From: Burkholderiaceae bacterium
Lineage (GTDB): Bacteria; Pseudomonadota; Gammaproteobacteria; Burkholderiales; Burkholderiaceae_D
Length of the DNA stretch: 64,000 nt
NCBI GenBank assembly: GCA_019232795.1
Contig: JAFANH010000010.1
Coordinates: 48,245 to 112,244, forward strand
Direction: 5' to 3'
Position 1 is the first letter of the stretch. Each line of letters starts with the position of its first letter. Shown here piece after piece: positions 27,496 through 37,132 of the stretch. The notes under the pieces are model-generated. The model made no database searches. It was not told the origin of the DNA and worked only from the letters and a program-made list of their open reading frames with translations. Position numbers and translations under genes: made by a program.

Positions 27496-29333
27496 GCAAC
27501 CTCCAGCGCGGGATCGGCAGCTTTGGCATCGTGACTATCGCGACACCTGGGTCCGGCCTGCGTCGTGTCGAGCAGGAATTTCTGCATATCCCAGGCGCCG
27601 GTCGGACAGCGCTCGGCACACAGGCCGCAGTGCAGACAGACGTCTTCGTCCTTCACCATCACCAGCCCGGTTTTGAGCGAAGCCGATACGTACAGGTCCT
27701 GCTGCGTATTCTCGGCCGGCGCCTTCAGCCGCGCGCGCAACTCACCCTCTTCGCCATTGCCGGTAAAGGTGATGCAATCCATCGGGCAGATGTCGACGCA
27801 GGCGTCGCATTCTATGCAGATCTGCGGGGTGAATACCGTCTGCACGTCGCAATTGAGGCAGCGGCTCGCTTCCTTGAAGGCTGTGGCGGCGTCGAAGCCG
27901 AGTTCGACTTCGATGCGTATGCTGGCCAGCGCCTGCTCGGCCTTGGCCCAGGGCACCTTGAAACGCGACAGCACGGCCACGTCATTGTCGTAGCTCCATT
28001 CGTGGATGCCCATCTTGGCCGACATCAGGTTGGTGGCCGGCGGCGGCCGCATGTGGATGTCTTCGCCATGCAGGAAGCGGTCTATCGATACGGCCGCCTC
28101 ATGCCCGTGCGCGACGGCGGTGATGATGTTCTTCGGCCCGTAGGCAGCATCGCCGCCGAAGAACACCTGAGGCAAGGTCGATTGAAACGTATCCTTTTGC
28201 AGCAACGGCAGGCCCCATTTGTCGAAATGGATGCCGGCGTCGGCTTCTATCCAGGGAAACGCGTTTTCCTGGCCGACCGCGATCAGCACGTCGTCGCAGG
28301 CGATCAACACCTCCGGTTCGCCGGTCGGCACCAGGCTGCGTTTGCCGGCCTCATCGTACTGCGCCTGCACGATCTCGAAACGCATGCCGGTCAATTTGCC
28401 GTCGCTCAGCTCGAAGGACTTCGGCACATGGTAATTCAGGATGGGGATGCCCTCATGCATGGCGTCTTCCTTCTCCCACGGCGAAGCCTTCATTTCCTCA
28501 AAGCCGCTGCGCACCACCACTTTGACCTCGGCCGCACCGAGCCGGCGCGCGGAGCGGCAGCAATCCATCGCGGTATTGCCGCCGCCGAGCACGATCACGC
28601 GACGGCCTATCTTGCTCACATGGCCGAACGACACCGAAGCCAGCCAATCGATGCCGATATGGATGTGTTCGGCCGCCTCGCGCCGCCCGGGCAGCTCGAG
28701 GTCGCGTCCGCGCGGTGCGCCGCAGCCGACGAACACAGCGTCGTAACCCTGCGCCAGCAGGGCACGCATGGAATCGACGCGCTGTCCGCTTTTGAATTCG
28801 ACACCGAGATCGAGGATGTAGCCCACCTCTTCTTCGATCACTGATTCCGGCAAACGGAAACGCGGAATCTGGGTGCGGATAAAGCCACCGGCCTTGGCCT
28901 CGCCGTCGAACACCGTTACGGCGTAACCGAGCGGCGCCAAGTCGCGCGCCACCGTCAGCGACGCCGGCCCGGCGCCGATGCAGGCGATGCGCTTGCCATT
29001 GCGCGCACCCGCCATCGGCATGCGCCGCTTCACATCCTTCTTGAAATCGGCCGCCACGCGCTTGAGACGGCAAATTGCCACCGGCTCGGGATGATCGGCA
29101 TTCTGGTCTTCAACGCGCCCGCGCCGGCAGGCCGGCTCGCAAGGCCGGTCGCAAGTGCGCCCCAGCACGCCGGGAAACACGTTCGACACCCAGTTGATCA
29201 TGTAGGCATCGTCGTAACGGCCTTGCGCGATCAGGCGGATGTATTCGGGAACCGGGGTGTGGGCCGGGCAAGCCCATTGGCAATCGACGACTTTGTGGAA
29301 ATACGCTGGATCAGCAGTATTGGTTGGCTTCAA
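27492..29333 (-). CDS. FAD/[4Fe-4S] NAD(P)H oxidoreductase subunit fused to ferredoxin domains
   Basis: This 613-residue GltD/NfnB-like protein carries N-terminal Fe-S cysteines (CQWACPAHTPVPEY, GRTCDRPCEPACRRG), an FAD site GAGPASLTVARDLAPLG, an NAD(P) site GGGNTAMDCCRSARRLGAAEV (in pieces) and C-terminal ferredoxin cysteines CIECDACVDICPMDC and CLHCGLCAERCP. It likely moves electrons from the oxidoreductase core to NAD(P)+ without a free ferredoxin. The TTG at 29333-29331 is chosen: CAGGAG lies upstream and the reading frame further upstream is unlike the family. Overlap with korA is 4 nt. Confidence 0.85.
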   Translation of the reverse strand: MKPTNTADPAYFHKVVDCQWACPAHTPVPEYIRLIAQGRYDDAYMINWVSNVFPGVLGRTCDRPCEPACRRGRVEDQNADHPEPVAICRLKRVAADFKKDVKRRMPMAGARNGKRIACIGAGPASLTVARDLAPLGYAVTVFDGEAKAGGFIRTQIPRFRLPESVIEEEVGYILDLGVEFKSGQRVDSMRALLAQGYDAVFVGCGAPRGRDLELPGRREAAEHIHIGIDWLASVSFGHVSKIGRRVIVLGGGNTAMDCCRSARRLGAAEVKVVVRSGFEEMKASPWEKEDAMHEGIPILNYHVPKSFELSDGKLTGMRFEIVQAQYDEAGKRSLVPTGEPEVLIACDDVLIAVGQENAFPWIEADAGIHFDKWGLPLLQKDTFQSTLPQVFFGGDAAYGPKNIITAVAHGHEAAVSIDRFLHGEDIHMRPPPATNLMSAKMGIHEWSYDNDVAVLSRFKVPWAKAEQALASIRIEVELGFDAATAFKEASRCLNCDVQTVFTPQICIECDACVDICPMDCITFTGNGEEGELRARLKAPAENTQQDLYVSASLKTGLVMVKDEDVCLHCGLCAERCPTGAWDMQKFLLDTTQAGPRCRDSHDAKAADPALEVA

Positions 29334-29634
29334 TGCGCTCTCCTGACAGAGTGCGCAGAGCCGCCGACGGCGTGGCGGCAAGCGCACGACAAGGCGCATG
29401 GAAGGCGGAGAAAACAGGCCTCAGGCGCCGTTCAATTCCGCACAGAACAGGCAAAGTCTGAAATAGCTTGCCCGACTGCGGTGTCTTCCATTTTAGACCT
29501 GTGCCGGCCTGAAAGTTGCCTATTTTTCTAGTGTGCCCAGCGAGCAACATTGACTGGGGTCAACGGCCGCCGCTGCTCCGTACCGCACCGCAACATTACT
29601 GCATTCATTTGACCGATGAACTCTTGCAAGCGGC

Positions 29635-31584
29635 TTATGGCGCGACTTGCTCTCCGGTTGCGAAATACATGTCGACCCGGCCCTTGCCCTTGACTTCCAG
29701 CTTGCCGCGGTACTCGCATGCAAAATCGGATTTCGCCAGGTCGGTTGTATATGCCGACAAATTGACACGCCCGGGTTCGCTGGCGCTTTCCATGCGGGCC
29801 GCGATATTGACGGTATCTCCCCAAATATCGAAAGCATACTTGCGTTTTCCGACGACCCCCGACACCACCGGGCCGGAATGGATGCCCACGCGCAAACTCC
29901 ATTTGAACGTGTTGGTCGCATTCCGTGTCTCTGTGTAATCGATCATGCGCAGGCCGGCTCGCACGCAGCGCTGTGCATGGTCGGCGCAAGGCTTGGGAAG
30001 ACCGGCGGCTGCCATATAGGCATCGCCTATGGTCTTGATCTTTTCCAATCCCAATTCGTCGACGATGTCGTCAAATGCCGCGAAAATCTCATTCAACTCG
30101 GTCACCATGCGATCGGCGGGCATGGCCGAAGCAATCTGGGTAAAGCCGGCGAAGTCAGCAAACAAAATCGTGGCCGAGTCATGCTTGGCCGGCTTCGCCT
30201 TGCCGGTTGTCGCCAACTCTTCGGCAAGCTCGATGGGAAGTATGTTGTACAGCAGCTCTTTGGTTCGCTCTTTCTCTACATTGAGTTCTTGCGTTCTCTG
30301 CAAAACCCTGAGTTCCAACTCCGATTCGGAGGCCTTGAGTGTCTCGATCAGGGTTTGCTTGGTCGCCATCCTCTGCAGTCGCTCCTGGTTGAATCGATCT
30401 GCCAGCGCGAGCGCCATCACAATCAATTCAAATGCGCTGGCAAATATTAGCGCGGACGTGCTGAATTCCTTCCCATAAATCAGGACCAAGGAAATATCCA
30501 CGACGATCCAAACCACAAACGCGGAGTTTGCGACCAGCAGAAATTTCGCAATGCGCTCCCCCTGCCGCGCGATCTTGATCATTGCGTAAACCATGAATAT
30601 GAACATCGGATGCAAGGCGACGCCGCCGGAAATCGCGAGACCTTGCAGAAATGCCGCAGCGTCCTTGAGTTGGGCAAAAGTCGCGAGAACGAGGCAAAGA
30701 GAAATAGCGGCGCTCAGTACCGACAGTCCCGAAACAATATGGAAAATGCGTCGAATACGCCGCTTTACTTCCAAAAGATGCAGCACGAACAATTGCGGAA
30801 AGATGCAGGCGACGGTAGTGCTTAATGCCCACGCGGCTTGCTGAAATACCGGAGAGTCCGGCCAAAAATCACGGTACGCTGCTCCGTACCCCCCGTTGAC
30901 CGTGCTGACGGCAAATACCACCGACAGCAGGGACAGCACGTATAGCAAATACGCCGAGTCCCGCAAGTAAATCCAGAGAGTCAAATTGAGTATTCCCAAG
31001 GCCAAGGCTACGCCTAGGTATCCGGCCCAGACCAGGTCTTCGTCCAACTGAAGCTCGCGGAAGTCGGCAGCGCGCCAAAGGCCGGGATGCAACTCTACGT
31101 TCGGATAGCCGGTCGACCTGACGCGCAGATATAACTCCGTCGCACCGTGCGCAGGGACGCTGACGGGGAACACAAAATTGTTCGTTGCCAGCGGACGCTG
31201 CTCGAAAGGGAAATTGGTGCCCGTGGACTGATGGGCAAGGGGGGCTCCGGACACAAAGCTATAGAGGTCAGCCTCGTTGACTGTTCGGTTGCCAATGTCG
31301 AACCACCATGTTACCGGCGCTGCTTCGCCGTTTGCCACTTCCACTCGCAGCCAAATCGCCGCCGGCGTGAATCCGAAGGAAGCACTGCGCGCCGAGAATT
31401 TTCCGGCATGCCAAGCAGCTCGGGCGGCATCGACATCGAGCTTCCCGGTCGGATCTTCCAGAGCCTGTACGGTGTTGTATGCCAGCGCCGGCTTCAGGTC
31501 TTTGGCGGATACATTGCCGCAGCTCCAGCCCAGGGCCATGACTGCCGAAGCGAGCAAAAGAATTCGCCTGATCCAGCTCTCCAC
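29635..31584 (-). CDS. Membrane adenylate cyclase with 7TMR-DISM sensor
   Basis: The 649-residue protein has a signal peptide (about 1-27), an extracellular 7TMR-DISM-type beta-sandwich (about 40-170), seven transmembrane segments (about 185-400), a coiled linker and a C-terminal class III cyclase domain (about 450-640). The cyclase shows both metal aspartates (LFADFAGFT; TIGDAYMAAAG) and, by position, the lysine (IKTIGD) and aspartate (FDIWGD) that select adenine, plus NIAARME with the transition-state Asn/Arg. It should synthesise cAMP in response to an extracellular ligand; no CRP gene is nearby. The 301-bp gap to the oxidoreductase operon downstream contains nothing that I can assign. Confidence 0.88.
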   Translation of the reverse strand: MESWIRRILLLASAVMALGWSCGNVSAKDLKPALAYNTVQALEDPTGKLDVDAARAAWHAGKFSARSASFGFTPAAIWLRVEVANGEAAPVTWWFDIGNRTVNEADLYSFVSGAPLAHQSTGTNFPFEQRPLATNNFVFPVSVPAHGATELYLRVRSTGYPNVELHPGLWRAADFRELQLDEDLVWAGYLGVALALGILNLTLWIYLRDSAYLLYVLSLLSVVFAVSTVNGGYGAAYRDFWPDSPVFQQAAWALSTTVACIFPQLFVLHLLEVKRRIRRIFHIVSGLSVLSAAISLCLVLATFAQLKDAAAFLQGLAISGGVALHPMFIFMVYAMIKIARQGERIAKFLLVANSAFVVWIVVDISLVLIYGKEFSTSALIFASAFELIVMALALADRFNQERLQRMATKQTLIETLKASESELELRVLQRTQELNVEKERTKELLYNILPIELAEELATTGKAKPAKHDSATILFADFAGFTQIASAMPADRMVTELNEIFAAFDDIVDELGLEKIKTIGDAYMAAAGLPKPCADHAQRCVRAGLRMIDYTETRNATNTFKWSLRVGIHSGPVVSGVVGKRKYAFDIWGDTVNIAARMESASEPGRVNLSAYTTDLAKSDFACEYRGKLEVKGKGRVDMYFATGEQVAP

Positions 31585-31694
31585 GAGGACTCCTCAAGGA
31601 CGACATGATTTCTTGTCAAGAATATTGCATACCCTGTAGCGTCTGTAAATGCCAACCACAGGGCGAGCGCGCATTCCGGCTTTTCTCACTTAAA

Positions 31695-32420
31695 ATGTGG
31701 CCCGTTCCCCTCAACCGATTCGGCACAGCGCATCCCGTGGCAAATCTCCATCTACTCGACAACATGTTCTGGCATTGCCTGAGCGGACCGCATCTGCACT
31801 TCTCGGCAGGCAACCAGGAAGCGCGGCGCTATGCGCAAGGCCTCTCGCCCATGATCGGCTTTCCCGATTACGAGCACCCGAATTTTGCCGCCCTCGGTCC
31901 TTTTTGCGAATCCGGCGAACGTTTCTACAGCGACCGCTGGTCCGGCCCCGCGCCGGCCGGCTGGCGCATCGAGGTGGAAGCCACCATGTTCAAGATGTAT
32001 TGGAGCGCGGCCATTCCCGACGAGGAAGACAGCCGCGATTTCGCCGCACTAGGTCCTGAGCACGCGGAACAGGCCATGGAACTGGCTACGCTGACCAAGC
32101 CGGGTCCGTTTGGCTTGCGCACCATAGAACTCGGCGAGTACTTCGGCTATTTCGAAGGCGGACGTCTGGTCGCCATGGCCGGTGAACGCATGTGCGCACC
32201 GGGCTTGCGCGAAATCAGCGGCGTCTGCACCCATCCCGATTTCCAGGGGCGCGGTTTGGCGCGCCGCCTGATGAACAAGTTAGCACGCCGGCAACTGCTG
32301 CGCGGTGAGACGCCTTTTCTGAACGTCATGCGCAGCAACGAGGGCGCGCACAGGCTTTACGAGAAAATGGGTTTCGAAGACTATCTGGAATCTGTAGTGC
32401 GGGTGGTCTCCCCGCTCTGA
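31695..32420 (+). CDS. GNAT-family N-acetyltransferase
   Basis: This 241-residue protein has the acetyl-CoA-binding motif VCTHPDFQGRGLARRLMNKL in its C-terminal half (about 173-192), and NVMRSNEGAHRLYEKMGF, the standard GNAT C-terminal pair. The N-terminal half is a family-specific extension. It acetylates an amine on an unknown acceptor. The start MWPVPLNRFG is chosen because the sequence upstream looks non-coding; a later ATG (MFWHCL) is possible. It is divergent from the cyclase. Confidence 0.8.
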   Translation: MWPVPLNRFGTAHPVANLHLLDNMFWHCLSGPHLHFSAGNQEARRYAQGLSPMIGFPDYEHPNFAALGPFCESGERFYSDRWSGPAPAGWRIEVEATMFKMYWSAAIPDEEDSRDFAALGPEHAEQAMELATLTKPGPFGLRTIELGEYFGYFEGGRLVAMAGERMCAPGLREISGVCTHPDFQGRGLARRLMNKLARRQLLRGETPFLNVMRSNEGAHRLYEKMGFEDYLESVVRVVSPL

Positions 32421-32683
32421 TTGCGCCGATTCGGCGAGCGTTTTGGCACGAGCCTTCTCCGTCTTGGCCTTCGTCTTTTGAATCCGCTCCGCCTCATGAT
32501 TGACTTCTAGCCGGGCTTTATCTGCGGCCGTCGCATGAATGCCCGACAAAGGCACCAAATACTTTGCGAAGCGCCAACCGCAACTCCGCCCTGTCGGATT
32601 TACTAAATGATTTATCTGGATTTAGAAGATAGCTTAATTCTGCGTGACGCTGGCGCCTAGCCTGTAGCTGGCCGAAAAGTGGC

Positions 32684-33100
32684 TCACCAATGCTCTGGCA
32701 TACTCACTTGCCCGTTTCCCGTGTTAATTTGTTCTGGCATCTGCGCCGCAGCCAGCTCGTCATCGCGAATAGAATGGCGTGTCCAGTGAGCTGGATTTTG
32801 CAATGACTTATTTGGACGACGACCTTCAGGAGTCCCATTGGTAGGGGTGGGAACCGCTGCAATAAATCCAATTTCGATCTGAGGGAAATCCGAGCGAATT
32901 TTTTCAAGCGCCGGCTCCATGTCACTATCATTTGTGCAAAGGACGATCTGCCATTGCAATGTTCCCTGACTGCTAGGAATAGTCGCGAGATTTTCCAAAA
33001 ACCTGAATTCGGCAGCAGCACATTTTTTGGCACAGTAACAGTGCCAAAAATAGCGAGTTTCTGCATCACATTGCAATGCATTGCAATTTCTAAGTTCCTG
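32684..33100 (-). pseudogene. NYN-domain (PIN-like RNase) protein, 5'-truncated, downstream of tRNA-Arg
   Basis: In one minus-strand frame about 130 residues read like the C-terminal half of an NYN-domain protein: IVLCTNDSDMEPALEKI with the acidic DSD, and AHWTRHSIRDDELAAAQMP near the end. The frame continues 5' through tRNA-Arg with no plausible start, and the N-terminal NYN catalytic strand is absent. I read this as a remnant of a longer gene, probably a leftover of integration at the tRNA 3' end. The 32421-32683 stretch after it holds no recognisable gene. Confidence 0.65.
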
Positions 33101-33117
33101 ATTTTTATCAGGAAAAC

Positions 33118-33193
33118 TGGCGCGGCTGGCGGGGATCGAACCCACGACCCTTGGCTTCGGAGGCCAATACTCTATCCACTGAGCTACAGCCGC
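33118..33193 (-). tRNA. tRNA-Arg (CCG anticodon)
   Basis: The minus strand reads GCGGCTGTAGCTCAGTGGAT at its start, with the anticodon loop CTCCGAA giving CCG, the T-arm GGTTCGATCCC, a 7-bp acceptor stem GCGGCTG/CAGCCGC, discriminator G and an encoded CCA (33120-33118). Total length is 76 nt. Directly 3' of it lies a truncated NYN-domain gene, consistent with use as an integration site. Confidence 0.97.
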
Positions 33194-33525
33194 GTTGGGA
33201 AATGGCGGCCTGGGCCGCATTGTGATTTTAGGCAATATCATTGCAACTTGCCTAATTTGTGCTTTCGCACAACGCCTCGCATTATAGGCGTTGGCCTCCC
33301 CAGTGTCACGAAAACAGGGTTGGAAGCGGCCGCCGCCGGAACTGATTCGGGTTCCGTGTGCCTTCCAGCACCCGCAAACCACGCCGGTTTAGCCGCAAAA
33401 CCCTCGATTTTCCGTTCCAAAAACCCTACGTTGCGACTATAATCAAGGGTTTGGCAGGATGTTGCGCCGCAACAATAAATATCGCGCACCCGCCCATCGG
33501 TTTTGAACATTGCATTGAGGGAATA

Positions 33526-34077
33526 ATGAGCAACGCACACAACGAACACGAATCCGCCATCAAGACTCCCAAGCAACTGATTGTGGCGGTGATTGCCGCT
33601 TTCCTGGTGCCGATCGTCATCATCGTCCTGTTGGTGCAATACGTCACCAGCGGCCCCAAGGCCGGCGTCGGTTCCACCTCCCAGACTCCGGAAGCGATCG
33701 CCGCCCGTATCGCCCCCGTGGCCGATCAAGGTTTCACGCTGAAAGATGCCAATGCACCCAAGGTGTTGATGGCCGGCGAAGACGTCTACAAGTCGACCTG
33801 CTCGGCCTGCCACGGCACCGGTGCCGCCGGTTCGCCGAAGTTCGGTGATGCTTCGGCCTGGGGCCCACGTATTGCCCAAGGCTACGACACGCTGCTGTCG
33901 CACGCCCTGAAGGGATTGCGCGCCATGCCGGCCAAGGGCGGCAATCCGGATCTGGATGACGTCGAAGTCGCCCGCGCCGTGGTCTACATGGCCAACCAGG
34001 GCGGCGCCAAGTTCAAGGAACCGGAAGTGAAGGCTGCTGCCGCACCGGCCGCTTCGGCCGAAGCCGCTTCCAAGTAA
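33526..34077 (+). CDS. Membrane-anchored class I cytochrome c (cyt c5-like)
   Basis: This 183-residue protein has an uncleaved N-terminal transmembrane anchor (VAVIAAFLVPIVIIVLLVQ, about 20-38), a haem motif CSACH (Cys92, Cys95, His96) and a methionine ligand in LRAMPAKGG (Met134), followed by an Ala-rich tail. It is a small periplasm-facing electron carrier, likely delivering electrons to a terminal oxidase. ATG 33526 is preceded by GAGGGA at good spacing. The 330-bp gap upstream, next to tRNA-Arg, contains no other gene that I can support. A strong terminator follows the gene. Confidence 0.92.
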   Translation: MSNAHNEHESAIKTPKQLIVAVIAAFLVPIVIIVLLVQYVTSGPKAGVGSTSQTPEAIAARIAPVADQGFTLKDANAPKVLMAGEDVYKSTCSACHGTGAAGSPKFGDASAWGPRIAQGYDTLLSHALKGLRAMPAKGGNPDLDDVEVARAVVYMANQGGAKFKEPEVKAAAAPAASAEAASK

Positions 34078-34092
34078 GCGCCAGCGCTCATG

Positions 34093-34120
34093 AAAAAGCC
34101 GACCTGAGGTCGGCTTTTTT
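34093..34120 (+). terminator. Rho-independent terminator after the cytochrome c gene
   Basis: The hairpin GCCGACC-TGA-GGTCGGC (34098-34114) is followed by TTTTTT and preceded by AAAAA, so it would also work on the opposite strand against the convergent YqjK-like gene. Confidence 0.92.
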
Positions 34121-34167
34121 ACTTGTGCGCCCGATGCGTCCGATGCGTGCGATTATGCCGCAAGCAC

Positions 34168-34587
34168 TCAGCCCGGGTCGGCAGCTTCCGGTGCGCTGGC
34201 GGATTCATCACCCTCCTCCGCGCCCGCTTTTCTTTTCGTCATCAGCACGATTGCGGCGGCGGCAGCGACCCCACCGGCTATCAGCAGGCCGCGCCACAGA
34301 TTCTTCTTGCCGGGTCCTTTCCATAACTTGCTCAAGCCGCTCACGGCCAGCGGCGCCAACGCCGACAAGCCGGCGCCACGCGCGCGCAACAAGGAGAGGG
34401 CGGCCGAGCCGGCATGCTTGACCAATTTGCCGCCCAGGGATCCACCCTGCAGGCTGGCCTTGACCGTTGCGCGCGACAGTACCAGGCCGCTGCGAAACAT
34501 GGCGCCCTGGGTGATCAGGATCTGTTTGCGCAGCTCGCTCGCGCTGCCATAGCCTCCATTTTTGCCGCCGTTTTTCAGATCATTCAT
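34168..34587 (-). CDS. Small membrane protein, YqjK-like position
   Basis: The 139-residue protein has a long helical region rich in Gly/Ser/Leu, a transmembrane helix (LLIAGGVAAAAAIVLM, about 100-115), and a charged tail (TKRKAGAEEGDESAS). I do not recognise a domain with certainty. It is the last of three small genes with DUF883 and holin-like proteins, the same order as yqjD-yqjE-yqjK in enterobacteria, so an envelope or stress-associated role is likely. Its start overlaps the stop of the middle gene by 4 nt. Confidence 0.7.
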   Translation of the reverse strand: MNDLKNGGKNGGYGSASELRKQILITQGAMFRSGLVLSRATVKASLQGGSLGGKLVKHAGSAALSLLRARGAGLSALAPLAVSGLSKLWKGPGKKNLWRGLLIAGGVAAAAAIVLMTKRKAGAEEGDESASAPEAADPG

Positions 34588-34988
34588 AGCAAGGCATCGC
34601 GGTCGTTGCGCAATTCATTCATGGTGGCCGGCAGCGACAGCTTGCCTTGCGCCACGATGCCGCGCGCGTACCACAGCAAGGCCAGGGCAAGCAGCGTAAA
34701 TCCGGCGGCGATGACGAACAGAATTTTCCAGCCCCAGCTCGGCCAAGCCAGGTAGACCAGCAGCGCGCTCCAGTAAGCCAGCGCAAACCACGTGGCAACC
34801 AATCCCAATGCAAACACCAGCGCCAGGCTGAGCGCCGCCGCACGCGCCTCGGACAATTCCAGCGCCGCCAATTCCAGACGGTTGAGCGCAAGGCCGAGCG
34901 CATTCCTGGCGACGCCGAATACGCCGTCCATCAAGCCGGATTTCGCCTTGTTTGATTCCGCCGGACCATCCGGCGGCGCCTGTTCCAT
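34584..34988 (-). CDS. Phage-holin-superfamily (YqjE-like) membrane protein
   Basis: The 134-residue protein has two paired transmembrane segments (about 55-80 and 85-108: ALVFALGLVATWFALAYWSALLVYLAW and ILFVIAAGFTLLALALLWYA, quoted in pieces) with an amphipathic N-terminal helix LALNRLELAALELSEARA. This is the DUF1469/holin_3_6 pattern found in YqjE. Despite the name there is no phage context. It lies between the DUF883 gene and the YqjK-like gene. Confidence 0.82.
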   Translation of the reverse strand: MEQAPPDGPAESNKAKSGLMDGVFGVARNALGLALNRLELAALELSEARAAALSLALVFALGLVATWFALAYWSALLVYLAWPSWGWKILFVIAAGFTLLALALLWYARGIVAQGKLSLPATMNELRNDRDALL

Positions 34989-35011
34989 GTTCGACAGAGT
35001 CCGGGGAACGA

Positions 35012-35314
35012 TTATTTACGCGCGATCAGCACACCGATCAGCATGCCGACGCCGGCTGCGATCGCCACGGCCTTCCACGGGTTTTCACGGACGAAATCGT
35101 CGGTGGTTTCGACGATTTCCTTGCCGGTTTCCACGGCCGCCGTTTGCAATTCCTGCGCCTTGGCGGTAGCGGACTCCAACATGTCTATACCCTTCTGACG
35201 CAAGGCATCAGCCTTTTCCCCGGTCAGCAGCGTGGCTTCCTTGAACAACTCCTGGGCATCGCGCAGCAGGGTTTTCATGTCGGTTCTGACGGTCTTGACG
35301 TTTGTTGCCAGCAT
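35012..35314 (-). CDS. DUF883 (ElaB/YqjD-like) membrane-anchored ribosome-associated protein
   Basis: This 100-residue protein is a long amphipathic helix followed by a C-terminal single transmembrane anchor with the signature FVRENPWKAVAIAAGVGMLIG, ending VLIARK (motif given in pieces). ElaB/YqjD proteins tether ribosomes to the inner membrane in stationary phase; that role is known for E. coli and is inferred here. It starts the three-gene yqjDEK-like operon. The 138 bp upstream of its start contain nothing recognised. Confidence 0.88.
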   Translation of the reverse strand: MLATNVKTVRTDMKTLLRDAQELFKEATLLTGEKADALRQKGIDMLESATAKAQELQTAAVETGKEIVETTDDFVRENPWKAVAIAAGVGMLIGVLIARK

Positions 35315-35452
35315 GGCGCACTCCTTTTAATTGAGATACCTGTACAACCAAGGGAACTTGCTAGACTCGACTTCACGCAAATTATCATACCGAGCGCAAC
35401 ATGGTGCAGCAAGCCATGTTGCCGCCACACGTCACTAATACGGCTAATGCGG

Positions 35453-37132
35453 TCAATTCGTGCGCGCCGGCAGCAAGACACGGAACCTGGCGCCACGCGC
35501 GACCTCCGAGCGGACTTCGAACCGTCCGCCATGCTGGGTAACGATGCCGTAAGACAACGACAAGCCCAGGCCCACACCCACGCCGACCGGCTTGGTGGTG
35601 AAGAAAGGTTCAAAGATGCGCGGCAAGTCGTCCACCGAAATTCCGCAGCCGTTGTCCTCGATCTCCACCCAGGCCCATTCCTGTTCCTGGCCGGTACGAA
35701 TGACGATGGCGCCGAAAGTTCCGATCGCCTGGCTGGCGTTGATCAGCAGGTTCATGAACACTTGGCTCAATTGCATCGGTACCGCTGTCACCGGCGGCGG
35801 TGTGCCGTATTCCTGCCGGATATCGGCTTTCAAGCGTACTTGCGCACCGACCAGGTTGAGCGCGCCATCGAGGCAGGCATTCAAGTCGACCGTTTGCCGC
35901 TCGCTCTCGCTGGCGCGCGCAAAATCTTTCAGATACTGGACGATGCTGCGCACGCGCTGCACGCCGGCCAGCGACTCTTCCACCAGGTTTTTCAAGTCCG
36001 CGCGCATGTAGTCGAGGTCGGCGGCCTGCCGCATGCTCTCGATTTCCTGTTGCAGGGCGGGCTGCGTTGCAAGCAGCGGTTCGGCGCGCTCATACAGGGC
36101 CAGCAGTTGCGCCAGCTTGCCGAAATAGCTTTGCAGAGTACCCAGGTTGGAATTGACGAAGGCGATAGGATTATTGATTTCGTGCGCCACCCCGGCGGCC
36201 AACTGGCCGATCGAAGCCAATTTCTCCGCTTGCAACAATTGATGGTGAGCTTCCTCGAGTTGGCGATTGCTTTCCTGCAGTTCGGCAAAGCTGTTTTTCA
36301 GCGCCTGCTCGGCCTGTTTGCGCTCGCCGATATCGCGCACGCTGATGAAGGCGTATTCGCGCCCGCCGTAATCGTGGTATTTGACCGTCCCCTCCACCGG
36401 CACGATGATGTTGTCGCGGATGCGCAGACGGGTTTCCGAGGTATAGGAACGGTGCGCCTTGATGTATTGCCACTGCCCCGGCCAGGATTCGGCGGAAGTG
36501 CCGACTTCAAGGTCGTAGGCATGCAGCGTCATCAGCATGGCGCGCGGATGCAGGGTCAGCTGGCAGGCGGCTTCGTTGACATAGGCGATGCTGCCGTCCG
36601 GGTTCAGCCAAAACACGGCGCTGGTCGCGTTGTCGACCGAGAACTGGGTCAGGCGCAGCGCAGCCTCCACCTTCTGGCGCCCTTCGATTTCCTTTTCCAG
36701 CAGCGCATTGCGCCGCTCCAGCTCCAGCTGCATGGCGCGCAGGCTCAGGTGCGTGTTGACCCTGGCCAGCACCTCCTCGACCTGGAAAGGCTTGGTGACG
36801 TAATCGACGCCGCCGACGCCGAAGCCGACGATTTTCTCGCCCGGCTCGGCCACGGCGGTCATGAACAGAATCGGAATGTCGCGCGTCTCGAGGTCGCTCT
36901 TGAGACGCCGGCAGGTCTCGAAACCGTCCAGGCCCGGCATCATCACGTCGAGCAGTATCAGGTCCGGACGCGCGAACTGCGCGCGCCGTATGCCTTCGGC
37001 GCCGTCTTGCGCCACAATCACCCGCAAACCGTGGTCCTCAAGGTAATCGACCAGCAAGCCGACGTTGGCCGGCGTGTCGTCGACGATCAAAATCGTCTTT
37101 TGCCCGATTTCCGTTCTCCCTCCTGCATTCAT
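35453..37132 (-). CDS. Receiver-PAS-histidine kinase protein
   Basis: The 559-residue cytoplasmic protein starts with a receiver domain ([11 protein letters not shown]; phospho-Asp in [14 protein letters not shown] in YVTKPFQ), then a PAS domain (about 160-280), a coiled segment, the HisKA phosphoacceptor HEINNPIAF, and an HATPase domain with DNGCGI and [15 protein letters not shown]. Such proteins take a phosphate at the N-terminal receiver and signal through the kinase, fitting relay from the partner kinase. Its start overlaps the stop of the larger kinase by 4 nt. No output regulator with a DNA-binding domain is adjacent. Confidence 0.9.
   Translation of the reverse strand: MNAGGRTEIGQKTILIVDDTPANVGLLVDYLEDHGLRVIVAQDGAEGIRRAQFARPDLILLDVMMPGLDGFETCRRLKSDLETRDIPILFMTAVAEPGEKIVGFGVGGVDYVTKPFQVEEVLARVNTHLSLRAMQLELERRNALLEKEIEGRQKVEAALRLTQFSVDNATSAVFWLNPDGSIAYVNEAACQLTLHPRAMLMTLHAYDLEVGTSAESWPGQWQYIKAHRSYTSETRLRIRDNIIVPVEGTVKYHDYGGREYAFISVRDIGERKQAEQALKNSFAELQESNRQLEEAHHQLLQAEKLASIGQLAAGVAHEINNPIAFVNSNLGTLQSYFGKLAQLLALYERAEPLLATQPALQQEIESMRQAADLDYMRADLKNLVEESLAGVQRVRSIVQYLKDFARASESERQTVDLNACLDGALNLVGAQVRLKADIRQEYGTPPPVTAVPMQLSQVFMNLLINASQAIGTFGAIVIRTGQEQEWAWVEIEDNGCGISVDDLPRIFEPFFTTKPVGVGVGLGLSLSYGIVTQHGGRFEVRSEVARGARFRVLLPARTN

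Noticed and set aside
32280..32558. 92-residue minus-strand ORF with Lys/Ala-rich low complexity
   Set aside because: It overlaps the GNAT gene antisense and lacks any recognised domain.
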